Positions 30,840 through 43,774 of a stretch of DNA of 64,000 nt are shown here, piece by piece; position 1 is the stretch's first letter; the number at the start of each line of letters is the position of its first letter. The position numbers and the translations under genes are program-made. This DNA is from Schistocephalus solidus (lineage: Eukaryota > Platyhelminthes > Cestoda > Diphyllobothriidea > Diphyllobothriidae). The notes below the pieces were generated by a model, which was given only the letters and a program-made list of their open reading frames with translations, made no database searches and was not told where the DNA came from. Where the stretch lies: assembly GCA_017591395.1 (NCBI GenBank), contig WEDG01003235.1, positions 154,460-218,459 on the forward strand, read 5' to 3'.

Positions 30840-33800
30840 CTACTACAAAGTCGGCATTAACAACTACCAAACGCGGTGATACAGATCCAGCTTTTGGCGC
30901 TGATCGCTGGTTGATGAGAGACAAAACCACTTCGGGGGAGAGAGAATGCAAAAAATGAACGGAGCCACCGATTGCGGTCGAGTCCACTGCTAGTTTCTAT
31001 TGAATTCGGATAAACTTGAGGGCAACAGAGCGGCACTGGATCTTACCGCTCCTATCAAACAGTTAGACTATTTGCATTCGTCCAGTTCTTAATGCCGCAC
31101 TTGAAAAATGTGACACTCGAATTAAGATTGGCATATCTAAGCCTGGTGGAAGCGAAGGGGAACAAAACGGCCCGCTGCATGCGTGAGGCAAAGCGTCTCT
31201 GGCTTACATTCTGCGGGAAATAGTTAAAGGGGTTAGGTTTTTATTAAAATAATTATAAAAGGCTTTTGATTGAGTAAGTAAAAATCTTGAAGTGGACAGA
31301 ACTATTGTTTCGGAGTTTTTGGATAAAATCAAGAGGTGGATTCATACGTTCCCTTTCGGAGACATACCGATCGATGTTCCATCCAAAACAATGTTCATCC
31401 GGAATTGAATCTCTGGCAAGCCTTCGAGACTACCTTACGTTCGCGAAAAGTAAAATTAAGAATAGCCCACTGAACAGTGATCAATCACGAGCGATGGACT
31501 GCACTTCCAGCTGCAAAACATAACTCGAAATCTGCCGCTAAGAATACAGCTACCTTCAACCAAACCCAGCGCCTTGTGTTACGCTCACATATCAAACAGT
31601 GGAGGCCTCGCAATGAAAATAAATAGCGCGATAATTCCCTTTTTCCGCGAGGGCCATAAATCTGCAGAAAAACTAACTAACATAGTGCCCATTAGCAGAA
31701 TATCGGGGGAATTTTTTCAAGCAATGGCTTTGGACCTAGAACGGAAAAAATGTGTTTTATCTTCCTATCTCTTCGTATAAATTGTCATATGCACTTTGTA
31801 TAGCAAGCGTTCATCCTCAAAGCGATATACACGCAAGCTGTTTGGGAGGATTTTTCGTTTTTGGTGAATTTAAAGAGTATTAAAAAGACGAGGAATTGTC
31901 CTGGTCATTCCCAGCGGTGCATGTCTAACATGTAACTTAATTTCGGCTCCCATAGCCCACCGCAGAGACCAAAAAAGTGTCTATCCAGCTGAATACCATC
32001 ACCTCATACAACTCTTGAGCTTGGATAATTAAAACTGATTGAAAAAATCCAAGGATATTTTTCAATAAAAAACAAAAAAACTCGACGCAATACATACTGA
32101 ACCTATACGATGGTATAAAAGAATAAAAAATCTGTGCAAACAGTTCAATGAAGAAAATAAAGCTAGGTTTATTTTTCAAATTCTGATCGTACAGAGCAGC
32201 AATGGGTTCTAAAATCATGACTACGTTAACTGATAGTAAACTGCAACTGACAAATTTAATGATCTTTTCCGAAAAAAATGTCTACATTATCGTTATCTAC
32301 CAAATAATTTATTTCTTTTCATGCATAGCTGTGCTGAGGAAAAATGTTTCCAGCGCTGTGGACGAAGATAAACGTAAAGCAAACAAAACAGTCCGTCAGT
32401 ACGTGTAAACTCGTGAGCCAACCTACGCGTTTAAGTCATTCAATGAAACCAACCTGCTCAGACTACGTACTTTGTATTTTCGGCAAGCATGAAGCAAAAT
32501 AATAGTACATAAAGATAAACCAGACAATACGCTGGTTGAAAGCGACTCCTTAAGTAGCAGGTTACTGGGTGTGGGTGTCTGTTATCATAAGGAGCGGCCG
32601 ATATTTCATGAAAACTTGAAAGCAATGTTGAGCGAATAAATTCAAAATAATACAAGGTAATGGCTGGCGGTTTGACGAACAATGCAAATTTCTACTAGGC
32701 GGTTGCAGTGTATTTGAACCTTATGTCAATGGCGCTTTACAACGGAGCGAAGCGAGGCCTTATTGGATACATGAAAAAAGGGCAAATAATCAATTCATTG
32801 TTGAAGGAGCTGAAGAGTGGAAGCAATTAAACAGGTAATTTTAAATGGAGGCCTGAAAGCGATGGCTCGCCAGCGTCTTTTTTTATAAAAATAATCGCAT
32901 TTAGTTTGAAATCCAACCTAGCTAAACACATAAAGCACTGCTGGATGCGTTAGTGTACGGCAGAGAAGGGACCAAATACCCTACACTGTCTTTTGAAAAC
33001 CTGTAGTTAATTAACGCCAACCTAAAACATTCTGCGGATTATAGATGGACGTGCTAATAGCCGATATAATAAGTCAGTAATTTCGCTCTTTCTCCCCTTT
33101 CAAGTTGTAACTGCAATTATTAAACCTATAAATAGCACAAGCGGCAACACAAAATCTATTGGGAGGAAGGGTAAAAAGACGTAGTTGAGGCACCAGGCCA
33201 AACAAAATAAGGGTGGTTTGTCTTCCAGTAAGCCTGTATAAGTCGCGCGATATTAATGCGATCTTGAATAACCAGTTACTTATTATTTTAAAGAAAGTTA
33301 AAAAGTGAACGGTTTTTCAAGACTGACAGCTGCGGTTTGCTTTGAAGTGGATAGTGATCGCACGCCTGCACTGATCAGCTGGACGTGTGGATGCGCGACC
33401 ATAGGCATATCACAAACAAAACCAGAGACCGGTGAAACTTTAAATTAAAATTAAATTAAAAATAAGTGAAGAGCACACCAGAGCTACGCCTTTACCTTAT
33501 CTAGCCGATACTAGTGTTGTGCTAGTGGTAACCTGCTAGTAAAAGGGGGTAACCGGAGAAGATAAACGGTGTGTAAACGCCATAGCTTCGAGCATTAACT
33601 AGCCATGATACAAGCCCAATTCCAAGCAATACACTTCTTTTCAAAATAAAAAGCAGGTTAGATAAAAACAATAGCGTACGAATCAATAAAAAACAATATC
33701 GCCTGTGCTGTCTTAAAAGTCATTTTTGGAAATTCAAGTTTTCGTTTGCACATAAAGGAACGACTTCAACCCAGTAAAAGGTATTGAAATTATGTCACAG

Positions 33801-34664
33801 ATTGTGTAATCGATTTCAGTTCAACGAGATTTGAAAGTGGCCTAAATTTGTGTGAGCTCTGATGTGTGCAAAAAATAAGTTATAAAGATCAAAAATATAT
33901 GAAGCATACAACTACCAACTTACTTTAAGCACAGAATTCGCAATTGCCTTTTGCGGCTGATTTGAAAGTATCGTGACAAGATCTAGATTTCTCCTCTTGC
34001 ACTCCGCTCGTGCAGCGGAGAACGAAAGTTTAGCGTCAGGCACGGTCCAACAAACAGCTTTCCCGTTTTCATTGATGCAACCTTATAGTAAATTTTATCA
34101 ATATATAAAAATCAGGTACTACTGCTAAAATTCTGGTTTCCTGAAGCTGAATAGGAAATAAAACGCAATAAAAAGAGCACAGCAATAAGAGGCTTCATCA
34201 GTAAGGCATTTGAATTGACCACTGCGTTTTCGGATAACATAAATACACATATGCATCTATTCAATTCAAACAGGATTTTTTTCATGTTACATTAAAAACA
34301 AAGCGTCTTATGCGCGTTCTTGTTTACATCTCAGTTAATAACCCACATCCTGCTTCTGAGGAACCCGGTCTTCGTAGCCATATTCGACTTCGTTTCCTAT
34401 AAGCGTCAGAAATATTTAGGTAAACATGATCGTTAAGTTACTATCAGAAGCCTGCTATTTTAATATTAAAGTAGTCGCAATGCATTCTGCCCATGCTGCC
34501 CACTGTTACCGGAGTGTAAGGTTGATCCGCAAGTCAATGTTTTGTCAGACTCTTCTTTCATTATTAATGCAATGTAAATCGTATTATTTTCACCAAAAGC
34601 TTTTCCACTTGGTTCAGTTATTTATGTAAACAACAATTGAAAAAATAAATTTTTCAGCATCTAA
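30840..34664. other. AT-rich region without a supportable gene
   Basis: The 5' end of the lectin gene (cysteine-starting exon of CTLD I, any signal peptide and promoter) should lie here or beyond, but I could not identify it. A hydrophobic minus frame near 32460-32525 (VYLYVLLFCFMLA) is not preceded by a convincing start and is probably chance. No retroelement core is visible. Confidence 0.5.
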
Positions 34665-34763
34665 TGTGTTTTAAGCTCCAGCGTGCGTTTGGGGCCTGCA
34701 AAATCTGTCCTTAGTGATACTATCCGTATTTAATATACAGGAAGTGAAAAAGAGGTCTTCCTT

Positions 34764-35560
34764 GTGGCAGACACCGTACATCATAAAGGCGGGTCCTCAT
34801 ACAGATGGGGGACACTAACTACGAAGTATCCAACTGTACAGAGCTCGAATAATAAAAGAAACGCTTTCCAGAGCTCAGAGGATGACCACTCATCAGAACT
34901 CAGTGGGGGTGGGATGGACACAAGTTCATCTCGGAAAGCACTGACAGACTCTAGCATTCAAACGCACTAATTGAGCAGAAGTCTATAAGTCGGAGTTACT
35001 CAGTCTCAATTGAGATGTATGTTGACAAATTCTCAGAGTCTCTTTTCGAATGTAAACGAACTCAAAGCACTAGTCTCAGGCTGAACTCCCTCTGGTCATT
35101 CAGAGGAAAATATGATCGGCAGTGAATCAAAAGACGCCCTAGACCGAGAGAACTGCGTTGTTATCCAGGGCTTACCTGAATCAAATGCACACACCTCAAA
35201 GGAACGGATATCCGCTGATCTTGCTATGTTTCAGCACCTACTGAATGATATACTTCATTCAGGAGAGGCGATAACCGTTCGCGCTGCTTTTAGGCTCGGA
35301 AAAAAGGATATCGAACAGTCCCAAAATGTGAAACCACGGCCTATCAAAATTGTCTTGGACAACAAGTAAGAGGCTAAGCTACTTCTCTCGAGAAAAACAA
35401 ACCTTCGGAACTCTCATAAACAGATTTTTTTTCAGCCGGACTACTCTCCAGCAGAACGTCTGAAACGCCGCGAATTAGTGATAGAAATGAGGAGGAGACT
35501 TGCAGCTGGAGAGAGCAATCTGGTGATTTACAGGGAACGCGTGATACAGAGAAACGCAAC
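34764..35560 (+). pseudogene. Element A ORF1 (RRM-like nucleic-acid-binding protein)
   Basis: A serine-rich leader frame (DTVHHKGGSSYRWG, 34764-34967) precedes a second frame at 35112 reading ENCVVIQGLPES, SKERISADLAMFQHLL, VRAAFRLGKKD, KPRPIKIVLDN, then after a stop LLLSRKTNLRNSHKQIFF, QPDYSPAERLKRRELV. The order KERI..DL..F..LL, FRLGK, PRP.K..L, LR.S...F, QPDY.P recurs in ORF1 of elements D, H and the 55.4-56.4 kb unit, so it is a family domain and probably an RRM-type fold for RNA chaperoning. The stop at 35368 and the break from the leader make it non-functional. Confidence 0.72.
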
Positions 35561-35599
35561 ATTGCTTTGGAACCAGCCCATGTTCATGATGGCATCGGC

Positions 35600-38270
35600 A
35601 AATTAGCATTGGCAAACTCGAGACAAAAGGAATTTGGCTCTGCTGACTGCTGCACACTGAAATTTCTGTATACCAACGCCCAAAGTCTGTTTTCGAAACT
35701 CGACGAACTAAGAATTCAGGTAGCCGTTCTGTCTCCCGATATTATAGCAATCACAAAAACATGGCTGTCACAGAACATCAGTGATTGCGAAGTAGCCTTA
35801 TCCGAGTACCAGCTGTTCAGGAGAGACCGCACCCAACGCCAGGGTGGAGGAGTTGCGATGTATGTTACAAGCAATTTCACAGTGTGTGAAATGACGGAGA
35901 AGATTAGCAATGGTATTGAGGCTATTTGGCTGAAAATTAAGACGCGATGATCGCAGTCCCTTGACGTCATGACACTACCGACCACCGGGGACAGACACTG
36001 ACGCTGATACTTGTTTGTTGGAGAACATAAAGGAGATAAGCAGTCGACCTGATGTTGTTCTCATGGGTGACTTCAATGCACCCAGCATTCGATGGAATGA
36101 TCTGCAGGCACAGACCTCAAAGTTTTCCTTCGATCATCGTCTGCTAAAGACAACACTTGAAGCTCTTTTCACCCAACATATATTTGTTCCAACGAGAGCG
36201 CGTGGAGGACAACAGGCTAGTTGTTTAGATCTCGTCTTCACTAAAGATCCTGACAGTATAGACGAGGTACACTGCCTACCTCCACTTGGTCGAAGTGATC
36301 ATGCAGTACTTTCATGGGAGTATGGTTTATATTCTGTGCCATCTACAATAAATGAAATCAGGCCGAATCAATGGCGAGGAGACTTTGCAAGATGAGAGCT
36401 GAGGCATCTAGAATAGACTGGTATCTTCTCTTCTCCGGGAATGTCACTGAGGCCTGGAATTTATTTAAGGAGTATTTGTTGAATCTAATAACATGCCATT
36501 GTCCGCCATCACAATTTAGGATAGCTAACAGACCCCAGTGTTTGTCAAGTGATCTAAAAAGAAAGATTAACAGGAAAGAAAAGCTTTGGAAGAAATTTTG
36601 CCGATCCAATGAAAATTTAGCCTTGCAAGCATACAAAACTCAAAGGAACAAGGTTAAAAGCTTGATCTTCCAAAGCCGACGGGATTACGAGAGGGATTTG
36701 CTCCAGAGAGCAGTTCACAATCCCAAATTACTCTACAGCTATGTAAGAAAAACCACACGTAACAGGAACCTGATTCCTGTTATTAGAAACGATGACGGTT
36801 TCGAGATATCAGAAAATATAAACAAAGCTGAACACTTTTCCCAGTTCTTACAGTCGGTTTTCACTAGAGAAGCTGTTTTTATTCCATCAAGTTACGAGAC
36901 TACAGGAGTGCCACTTATTCAGGATATGCTCTTTCAAGAAGCGGCGGTCTTTGAAGAACTAAAAAGTCTGAAGGCATGCAAATCCCCTGGCCCCGACGAG
37001 ATTCCAGCAAAGCTACTCCTCGAACTTGCTCGAGAGCTGGCGAAACCGCTATCGTTGCTGTGCCAGAAATCGTTCGATACGGGAATTCTTCCTACTGACT
37101 GGAAAACAGCCCACATCGCACCGCTTCACAAAAGTGGTAGTCGTGCATTTGCTACAAATTACAGGCCTGTCAGCCTGACCTCAATCTGTTGCAAGGTTAT
37201 GGAGAAGGTTGTCAAAAAGGAATTGATGATTTATTTAGAAACCCGTAACCTCTTATCTACTGCACAATACGGCTTTCGTAGGGGAAGATCGTGTGTTACG
37301 AACTTACTTTATACGATGCAAAGCTGGAAAAAATCACTCGATGCAAAAGACACTGTGCATGTGGCCTACATTGATTTCCAGAAGGCCTTCGATAGTGTTC
37401 CACACCAGCGTCTCCTTCACAAGTTGAGAATGTTCGGTATTGGCGGCAAAATTCTTACGTGGAATAAGACTTTTCTCGTCGGTCGTTCTCAAGTAGTCTG
37501 CGTAGGCGGATCGCGATCAAAGCGCACAGTCATCAAGAGTGGAGTCCCACAAGGTTCAGTGCTCGGACCGATCCTATTTCTCTCGTTTATTAATGATTTT
37601 GTACAGGAATTGGACTGTAACTTTGCTATGTTTGCGGACGATATAAAAATCTGGAAAGTAATCCACAATGCTGCTGATGCAGACAATTTCCAAGAAAATC
37701 TTCGTCGATTGGACGAATGCTCTTGTCCTTCAACTCAAACAAATGCACCCTGCTACGTCTGGGAAATCGAAATCAGGTCACTGATATGCGACCCTAGTAT
37801 TTGAACGGTTTGCCACTCCGAGAAGCACACACACAGAAGGATCTTGGAGTTTGGATGAAAGACAACCTGAAGCCTTCTACGCAATGTTGCAAGGCAGCTA
37901 AATCCGCCAATTCAAAACTGTACGCTATCAAGTGGGCATTTAAAGTTTTCGATGAAGACTGCTTTTCTTAAGTCTTTGGTACGTTTGTAAGGCCACATCT
38001 TGAATATGCGATCCAAGCCTGGCGACCGTGGACCCAACAGGACTACAACATGCTCGAAAGGGTGCAGCAGCGAGCCACAAAATTAGTAAGAGGTCAAGCT
38101 GAACTGCCATATGAGATTCGTCTAAATAACCTTAAGCTCTATCCTCTGAGTTATAGGCAGTTGCGCGTGGCATCGATTGCGCCCTCCTATATGATGATTT
38201 TTTCCAACTTGCCACTACGAAAAATCTCCGAGGTCATCCATTCAAACTAAGTGTGCCCCAAGTAAGATTG
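35600..38270 (+). pseudogene. Element A pol: APE endonuclease and reverse transcriptase, multiply frameshifted
   Basis: Endonuclease: FLYTNAQSLFSKLDELR, IIAITKTWLS, RQGGGVAMYV (35567-35950), a break, then RPPGTDTDAD, VVLMGDFNAPSIRW, CLDLVF, GRSDHAVLSWEY (to about 36390). After another frameshift the RT runs 36371-37804: [65 protein letters not shown] and FADDIKIW, so the catalytic Asp pair is intact. A one-base loss near 37715, an in-frame TAA at 37969 within the [18 protein letters not shown] region and a stop at 38248 follow. Compared with A' it lacks about 31 bases near 38168. TETWL in the endonuclease reads TKTWL, losing a catalytic Glu. Confidence 0.85.
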
Positions 38271-38570
38271 GATGTGAGGAAGTATTTTTTTCACCAACCG
38301 TGTCGTGGAACCGTGGAATAACCTACCTGAGGCGATTGTTATGTCCCAGTCTGTGTATACATTCAAACATCGGCTTGACATACATATGTTACAGTACAAC
38401 GAAGACTATGCGACTACTTAACCTGAACAATATCAGTGTACCACGTAAACCTGCCTGCATTCACTTGACTGTTACTTCTTTAATTTGCTTCTTATTTTTG
38501 CTACTTTTATGTAACAAATAGGGATTTCAAAGGCGTAAGCCTATTTTCCTCAAATACACTGAACTGAACT

Positions 38571-38780
38571 GAACTGATGTCGATGCCATCACGGAAACGT
38601 GGCTCAAAACCGAAATCACGGATAGCGAGGTTTCGATAGATGGATAACAACTATTTCGAAGAGTTTAAGAAAATAGACAGGGAGGTGGAGTGGCCGTATA
38701 CGTTCGGACAGGTATATCAGCCGTCGAACGAGCGCACGCCATTTTACTAGAATATTAATTTATCAGGATAAAGATTAAAA
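38571..38780 (+). mobile_element. Retrotransposon B copy 1, endonuclease fragment (part 1)
   Basis: DNA matches 56775-56957: DAITETWLKTEITDSEVS, then broken frames equivalent to YQLFRRDRENRQGG. It is abruptly interrupted at about 38780 in GGATAAAGATTAAAA by a C-type 3' end and resumes at about 39516. Confidence 0.7.
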
Positions 38781-39515
38781 CCTGTCCTACCAACAACGCT
38801 GTGAGCTTACAAGCCTTGACCCGCTATGGCTTCGTAGATTACAGAAGGGACTATTTTTACTGTTTAAACTACTAAAAAGTCGAACATTTAACCCCTTTAC
38901 ATCTCTGAGGCACCTCGACCACTCTCGGCGCACCAGTCATCGAGATGTATTTTTATTTCTTCCTTTGGCACGCACAGTTTGATACCGACAGTTTTTTTTC
39001 GGTAATCGCTATAGCAATCTGGAATAAGCTACCTAGAAGTATCAAAATTCAGCAAAGCTATCCCTTGTTTACGCGAATTGTCACTAGTTTTCTACTTTCA
39101 GGACACCTTCCAAAACTTTTGGGTGCTGACTCTGTTGAAGCTTTCTTCGGTTCTGATGGCGTTCACGGACTCTGAATCCTGTGCCGGTCTTCATGCTGAC
39201 GGGAAAAATTACTGGCTCTGCAGACCTCAATCGGCTTATTTCTCAGTCGACAGTGAACAGCCGCTCGCCGACATACCTGCTGGTGCAGAATACCGGATCC
39301 GTAACACTGAATGGAGAGGTTCTTCACCGGGCACCTTTGTTAACGCGTTCCTGAGCATGACTTTAATTACTCAATAAGCTGCAGTTTTTTTCTCTTGAAA
39401 ACACATGAAACAACGATCAGGAGTTTTTTTCACTGTCAGCTTGACCCTCTACTGTATATATATTTTTTTGACCTTGCCTGTAAACTGGCAATAAATAAAT
39501 AAAATAAAATAAAAA
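38781..39515 (+). mobile_element. 5'-truncated retrotransposon C fragment inserted in B
   Basis: Coding remains include FSVIAIAIWNKLPRSIKIQQ and LLGADSVEAFFGSDGVHGL, nearly the same as 54650-54840. The 3' UTR has AGGAGTTTTTTTCACTGTCAG, the hairpin TTGCC...GGCAA (39474-39491) and an AATAAATAAAATAAAATAAA tail. It interrupts element B; the A-rich target AAGATTAAAA is the probable insertion site. Confidence 0.8.
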
Positions 39516-40170
39516 AGGATTGTTCACAAAACATAAAATTCTTGACAATCGACAGACCACTTATATTCCAAGTGCAGCTGATAAGTCACTCCTCTATTTG
39601 CTCAAGGAAGTTGCAAGTCACCAGGGGGTGCTTATTGATGGAGATTTCAATGCACCTACAGTAGACTGGGTAAATCTGACTGTTGATGGCGCGTAAACTT
39701 CCTTCGGTCACAAGCTAATGGATCTCAATTTTGACCAACCTCTGGCACAGAAGGTTAACATACTAACGAGGTTTAGAGAGAACACGAGAGCGAATTGCTT
39801 TGACCTAGTATTTACGAAGGACTTCTCTAACATTTATGAAGTGTATTCTATTGCACCCCTTGGTAAGAGTGACCATAGTACGCTGATGTGGGATTACTCC
39901 CTTTATTCTCAGCGCCAGAAGATAACGGAAGGCAAGCGAAATATATTGAAGGCTGCTTTTTACGCGAGGAAGAAAGAACTGATTTCCGTGCAATGGGACT
40001 GTTTGCTCAAAGTGAAACCAGAGGATGACTTGCAATCGTTTACGAAGGTTTCACTCGATCTGACTGAATGCTTATGTCCAGTAAAGTTGCAAAAAAAGAC
40101 AACTTGCCCTGCCTGGTTTACAAAAAAACTTAGGAGGCAGTTTAAGAAGAAGAAGAATACAACTGGTTCG
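39516..40170 (+). mobile_element. Retrotransposon B copy 1, endonuclease fragment (part 2)
   Basis: Starts GATTGTTCACAAAAC (as at 58108) and reads DLNFDQPLAQKVNILTRF, NCFDLVFTKDFSNIYEV, PLGKSDHSTLMWDYSLYS, KEGKRNI-like sequence and CLCPVKLQKKTTCPAWFTKK. These are the C-terminal APE endonuclease and connector region, colinear with 58195-58740. It stops at AAGAAGAAGAA; the next B segment (MEGIQRNRVSRASQVIS) appears at 55098, about 15 kb away. Confidence 0.75.
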
Positions 40171-41169
40171 TCGTTTTAAATTGGTTTCGAATTTCAAGTC
40201 CCTCAAAAATACGAGATTTTAGTCTCTACCTCAGTGTAGAAGACACGGTGCTAGGAAATTATTAAATAATTGTCTGTTCATTCCCCTGAGTTTCTTAATT
40301 GTGGCTTGAACGTAAGGATTCCGAGGCTTTAAAAAACGAAAATTCTACTTCTACTGATTCTTACCTGCCACAGGATTGATCTCAACTGGAATTGCTATCC
40401 TCGATCTTTACTGATTTCTGAAACTCACAATGGCTGGTTGCACCCTGCATTTGCTGTCAATCTTGGAAGGGGCTCAAACCAAAGGCTGAGTTCTTATATT
40501 TTCATATTATTATTGTTGAATTTATTAACTGACTCTCTGTTTATTTTGTGGTGATTCTAACATCACTTGCATTTGCTTCATATCCCCAAAGGTATGCAAA
40601 ACGCAGGTGCCTTAAGTGTATTGCCACAAAAAAGTGGTCCACGACCTTGTTTTGCACATGCACCGCAAAATGGCGTAGGATCGTCTATCGACGCCACTTA
40701 ACATTCGGCCATATTGGCAGGGGATTTTGGTCAGCGAAATAATACTAGCAGAAAGTATTTGCAGTTATCTTTATTCTGCTAATTGTTCACCTCCCGCTAA
40801 ACGGGCAAAAATTACAATAAGCTCAGTTAATGTAGCTTACGAAGATTAAACTTAGTTGGGTTGTTTCAGTCTACTAGAGTAATTCTTAGGGATGGAGCAG
40901 GAGCAAGACAATCTTAGGCAAGAAATAGATAACTTATAAAAATATATTTCTTGCCCACCTGTTAAAAAAGCTCCTTGCCGTAAAAAACCTACCGCAAAAC
41001 GAAATTCATATGCATGTACAGCCTCTTCAAGCTTACCTAACACTCGCAAAAATCCATCGCGTTTACCGAACCCAGTAAACCAGAAAAGGGTTCGCTAGTT
41101 CGAAAGGGTGTCCGATTTAGTCCTTGCCACACACTTTCCTCCCTAAGCTCAGGCAGCATTAGCAATAAT
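40171..41169. other. Unassigned sequence between retroelement fragments
   Basis: Stop-dense on all frames. Probably decayed retroelement or UTR sequence. No domain, RNA gene or terminal repeat recognised. Confidence 0.4.
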
Positions 41170-41519
41170 ATGGCCTTAAAACCTAGTGTTACATTGCTGC
41201 TGGACGTTGCACCATCATGCGATGTTGAAGAGGTTGGTGAGTTTGTAAGCCAAAGAGGAAAAGGTCTAAGAATACCAAGTCGTACATGGATTTGGCTCCA
41301 GCCTGCCCAACATCCGGTTCGTCTGGACCTACTTGACCAAGTGAAATGGTTACATGTACTCACTCAGTTGAAAAACTTGAGTTGCAAACGGGCGCTCGAT
41401 TGAGTCATTAACATAATGTTATCATAAAGGGCGTTCCTGATTCAGCGCCAGTAATTCCGAAAGAGCGAGGAATACATGACTTTGAACTCCTTCAATTGTA
41501 TGCAAAAACGTTTCTAACG

Positions 41520-41520
<1 letters not shown>
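41170..41520 (+). pseudogene. Retrotransposon H ORF1, N-terminal part
   Basis: A frame at 41170-41403 (SQRGKGLRIPSRTWIWLQ) leads, after a break, to IIKGVPDSAP, PKERGIHDFELLQLYAKTFL around 41418-41515. This matches the start of the RRM-like ORF1 domain in A (VIQGLPES...SKERI). It is cut at 41520 by a reversed C-type insertion and resumes at about 42531. Confidence 0.6.
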
Positions 41521-41554
<34 letters not shown>

Positions 41555-42530
41555 GTTGTATTTAATACCGGTTTACAGGCATTGTCAGGTGAAATATTCA
41601 GTGGGTAGAGGCTGGCAGTGAAAAAAAACTCCTGACTATATATCATTATATGTGTTTTTCCTATTTTCATGTTATTCAGGAGAAAAAACTGCCGCCTGTA
41701 AGGATGATAGCGATTCAGATCAGGGAAGGGCTAACACAATTGCAGTCTGTATGCAGTCTCTCTGTCTTTGCTAGGAACCGGGATTCTGCCTCAGGCAAGA
41801 AAGCATCCGTGTACGGTCGCTCACTGTCTGCCGAAGAAGTCAACGGGTGCAGGCTGCAGAGACGGTGCCGTTTCCCTCAAGGTAACACCTGGGATCGAGT
41901 TCAGATGCCGCGCACTCCGTCGAACAGGAAAACAGATTCTACCGTGTCGGCGCCCAGAATTCTTGGAAACTGTTCTGAATGCAAAAAACTAGTAATGGTA
42001 ATCTTAAACAAAGAATAACTCCGTTGGACTTTTTATATTATGGGGAAGTTTATTCCACATGGCCATGGCGTTTATCGAAAAGAACCGTCGATACTTAACT
42101 GTGCGAGCTAATGGAAGAAATAAAAAGACATTGCGATGACTGCTGCGCCGAGGATGGTCAAGCTGCCTCACAGTGATAAGGGGATTAAATGTACGATTAT
42201 TCAAAAGCTTAAAAAGCAAAAAATAGTCCCCTCTGCACTCGGCGAAACCATAAGGGATCAATGTTAACAAGGCCACAGCGTTCTTGATACGATGGATTAC
42301 GGTGCTCCAACGATAAAATTCTTTTCGTGAAGAAGTGTTGGACCGATTCTATTTTCTTCCGTTCGCTAGCGCGCAGAAGGCTAAATAGAAACGAGCAGTA
42401 TTCCAGGCCAGGTCTAACGTACATTTTATAAAGGCGAAGTCTAATATCAATAGTTTTAAAATTTCGGGGGATAAACCCGGCAGTTCTGCGTGCTTTGAAT
42501 GCGAGTCCATTCACATTCTCAAGGCATATA
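41521..42530 (-). mobile_element. 5'-truncated retrotransposon C-type copy, reverse orientation, inserted in H
   Basis: The minus strand reads KARRTAGFIPRNFKTIDIRL, MYVRPGLEYCSFLFSLLRAS, ERKKIESVQHFFTKRI, then FFSINAMAMWNKLPHNI, a 3' UTR with AGGAGTTTTTTTCACTGCCAG, a hairpin AATGCC/GGTATT and finally (ATT)n, which appears as (AAT)n at 41521-41553 on the plus strand. The hairpin arms differ from those at 39474-39491 but still pair, a compensatory change. Confidence 0.8.
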
Positions 42531-43105
42531 GAATAGGGAAGGCTCTGTCAACACCCGAATCAAATCCTCGACCAAGACCTCTTAAAGTCATCATGGAAAA
42601 CGAAGCAGAGGCACAGCTCCTGCTACAGAGAAAATCAACCCTACGGGGTCCGCAGTCTGACGTTTTTTTAACCGAAATATGGGCTGAAAGAGCAAATGAA
42701 AATTTGACAATTCATAATAGAACTGGAAACACGAAGGACCAATTGCGAGGCACATATCAAAATAAGGGACGGACAAATAGTTCAAGTGAAAAGAGCATTT
42801 TTCGGCCGAAGGCAGTCACTCTGACAGCCTAACTATCCCGTTTAAGAAACCAAACACGTGCCCGCTTAAAATAATCGTCCAAAATATTCAAAATTGTGTG
42901 CATAGGAAACAGGTGTCTTATATGTTCTCCAGCTTGAACAGTTTGAAAACCGTTAACACTTCGCTTGTTCTGATCCTGACATTAAAACTGCGACTCTACG
43001 TTCGTAATTGCTCACTGAAATTTTCGGGAACTTTTCTTGTGCTGAATTTCCTCACAAAACGACATCAAATTGGAATTTGTTTATCACCTTCGCCAACTTG
43101 ATTAA
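42531..43105 (+). pseudogene. Retrotransposon H ORF1, C-terminal part, and decayed downstream sequence
   Basis: Reads KAYRIGKALSTPESNPRPR, PLKVIMENEAEAQLLLQRKS, TLRGPQSDVFL, continuing ORF1 exactly where 41520 stopped (FRLGK...PRP.K..L...LL..R..LR). A stop at 42830 follows. Downstream to 43105 a frame with little resemblance to an endonuclease start (MFSSLNSLKTVNTS) is present. Confidence 0.6.
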
Positions 43106-43774
43106 ATAGCCTCTACACCAATAAATACTGACAGCCGCTCAGTGAACCAAAAGTTCAAAACCCCCTGAATATCTGAAGTTATCCAGGACCTTTGAAATCT
43201 ACAAACGGCTGAGTCATTCCTGAATATTCTTCCTTATCATTAATTGTTTTCTAGTGTATTGCGGCGTCGTTGGACTTCCGTTTGAAATTTGCTCGTTTCC
43301 AAGCTTTTGATTTTTGGCCGATAATCTGTACCTAAAGTCAGGACTCAATTAAATAAGTTTTCATTGGATCACATTGTGTGTGTTTATCAGGATCAGCCTA
43401 TTATTGTTTATAGACATTGTGATATTCAGGCACACAAAAATTGATATTGGAATCTTGGAAAAATTAGCTTACTCAGCTTCCTTGGGATCTTGCCTCCCAC
43501 GGGCTTCAGAAAACAGTCTCTCGCCAGCAAAGAAGTTGACATCCGAATAAAACCGAGAAACACTGACAAACTCACTTGAAAGGCTGCATCGATCTTTGCT
43601 TCGTATTAAAATTCGATATTAAATTCGGTTCGGAAAGCACTTTTTATTATGCTCAATAAACTATTCGCTTGATAATTTAAGCTGCTCGTTAAAACTTAAT
43701 GCATCCTCGTAGAGATCTTGCTGGCATTGGCAACACAAATGTTCACGACCCGCCCACGCGAGAAAATTATTCAC
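43106..43774. other. Unassigned sequence, no gene
   Basis: AT-rich, stop-dense. Nothing recognised before the tRNA-Ser-like sequence. Confidence 0.4.

Larger units (their letters stand above)
34665..38570 (+). mobile_element. Non-LTR retrotransposon A (CR1-like), nearly full length but broken
   Basis: Order on the plus strand: 5' region with GCGTTTGGGGCCTGCAAA (also at 63710-63760), a leader frame, ORF1, APE endonuclease, reverse transcriptase, then a short 3' UTR ending TTTCAAAGGCGTAAGCCTAT and CACTGAACTGAACTGAACTG. A tail of short tandem repeats rather than poly(A) is a CR1-group trait. At least four disabling lesions are visible. A 5'-truncated sister copy (A') lies at 59674-61284. Confidence 0.85.

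Noticed and set aside
32458..32682. Hydrophobic minus frame considered as signal peptide or membrane segment of the lectin gene
   Set aside because: AT-rich DNA gives such frames by chance. There is no good start, no donor in matching phase.
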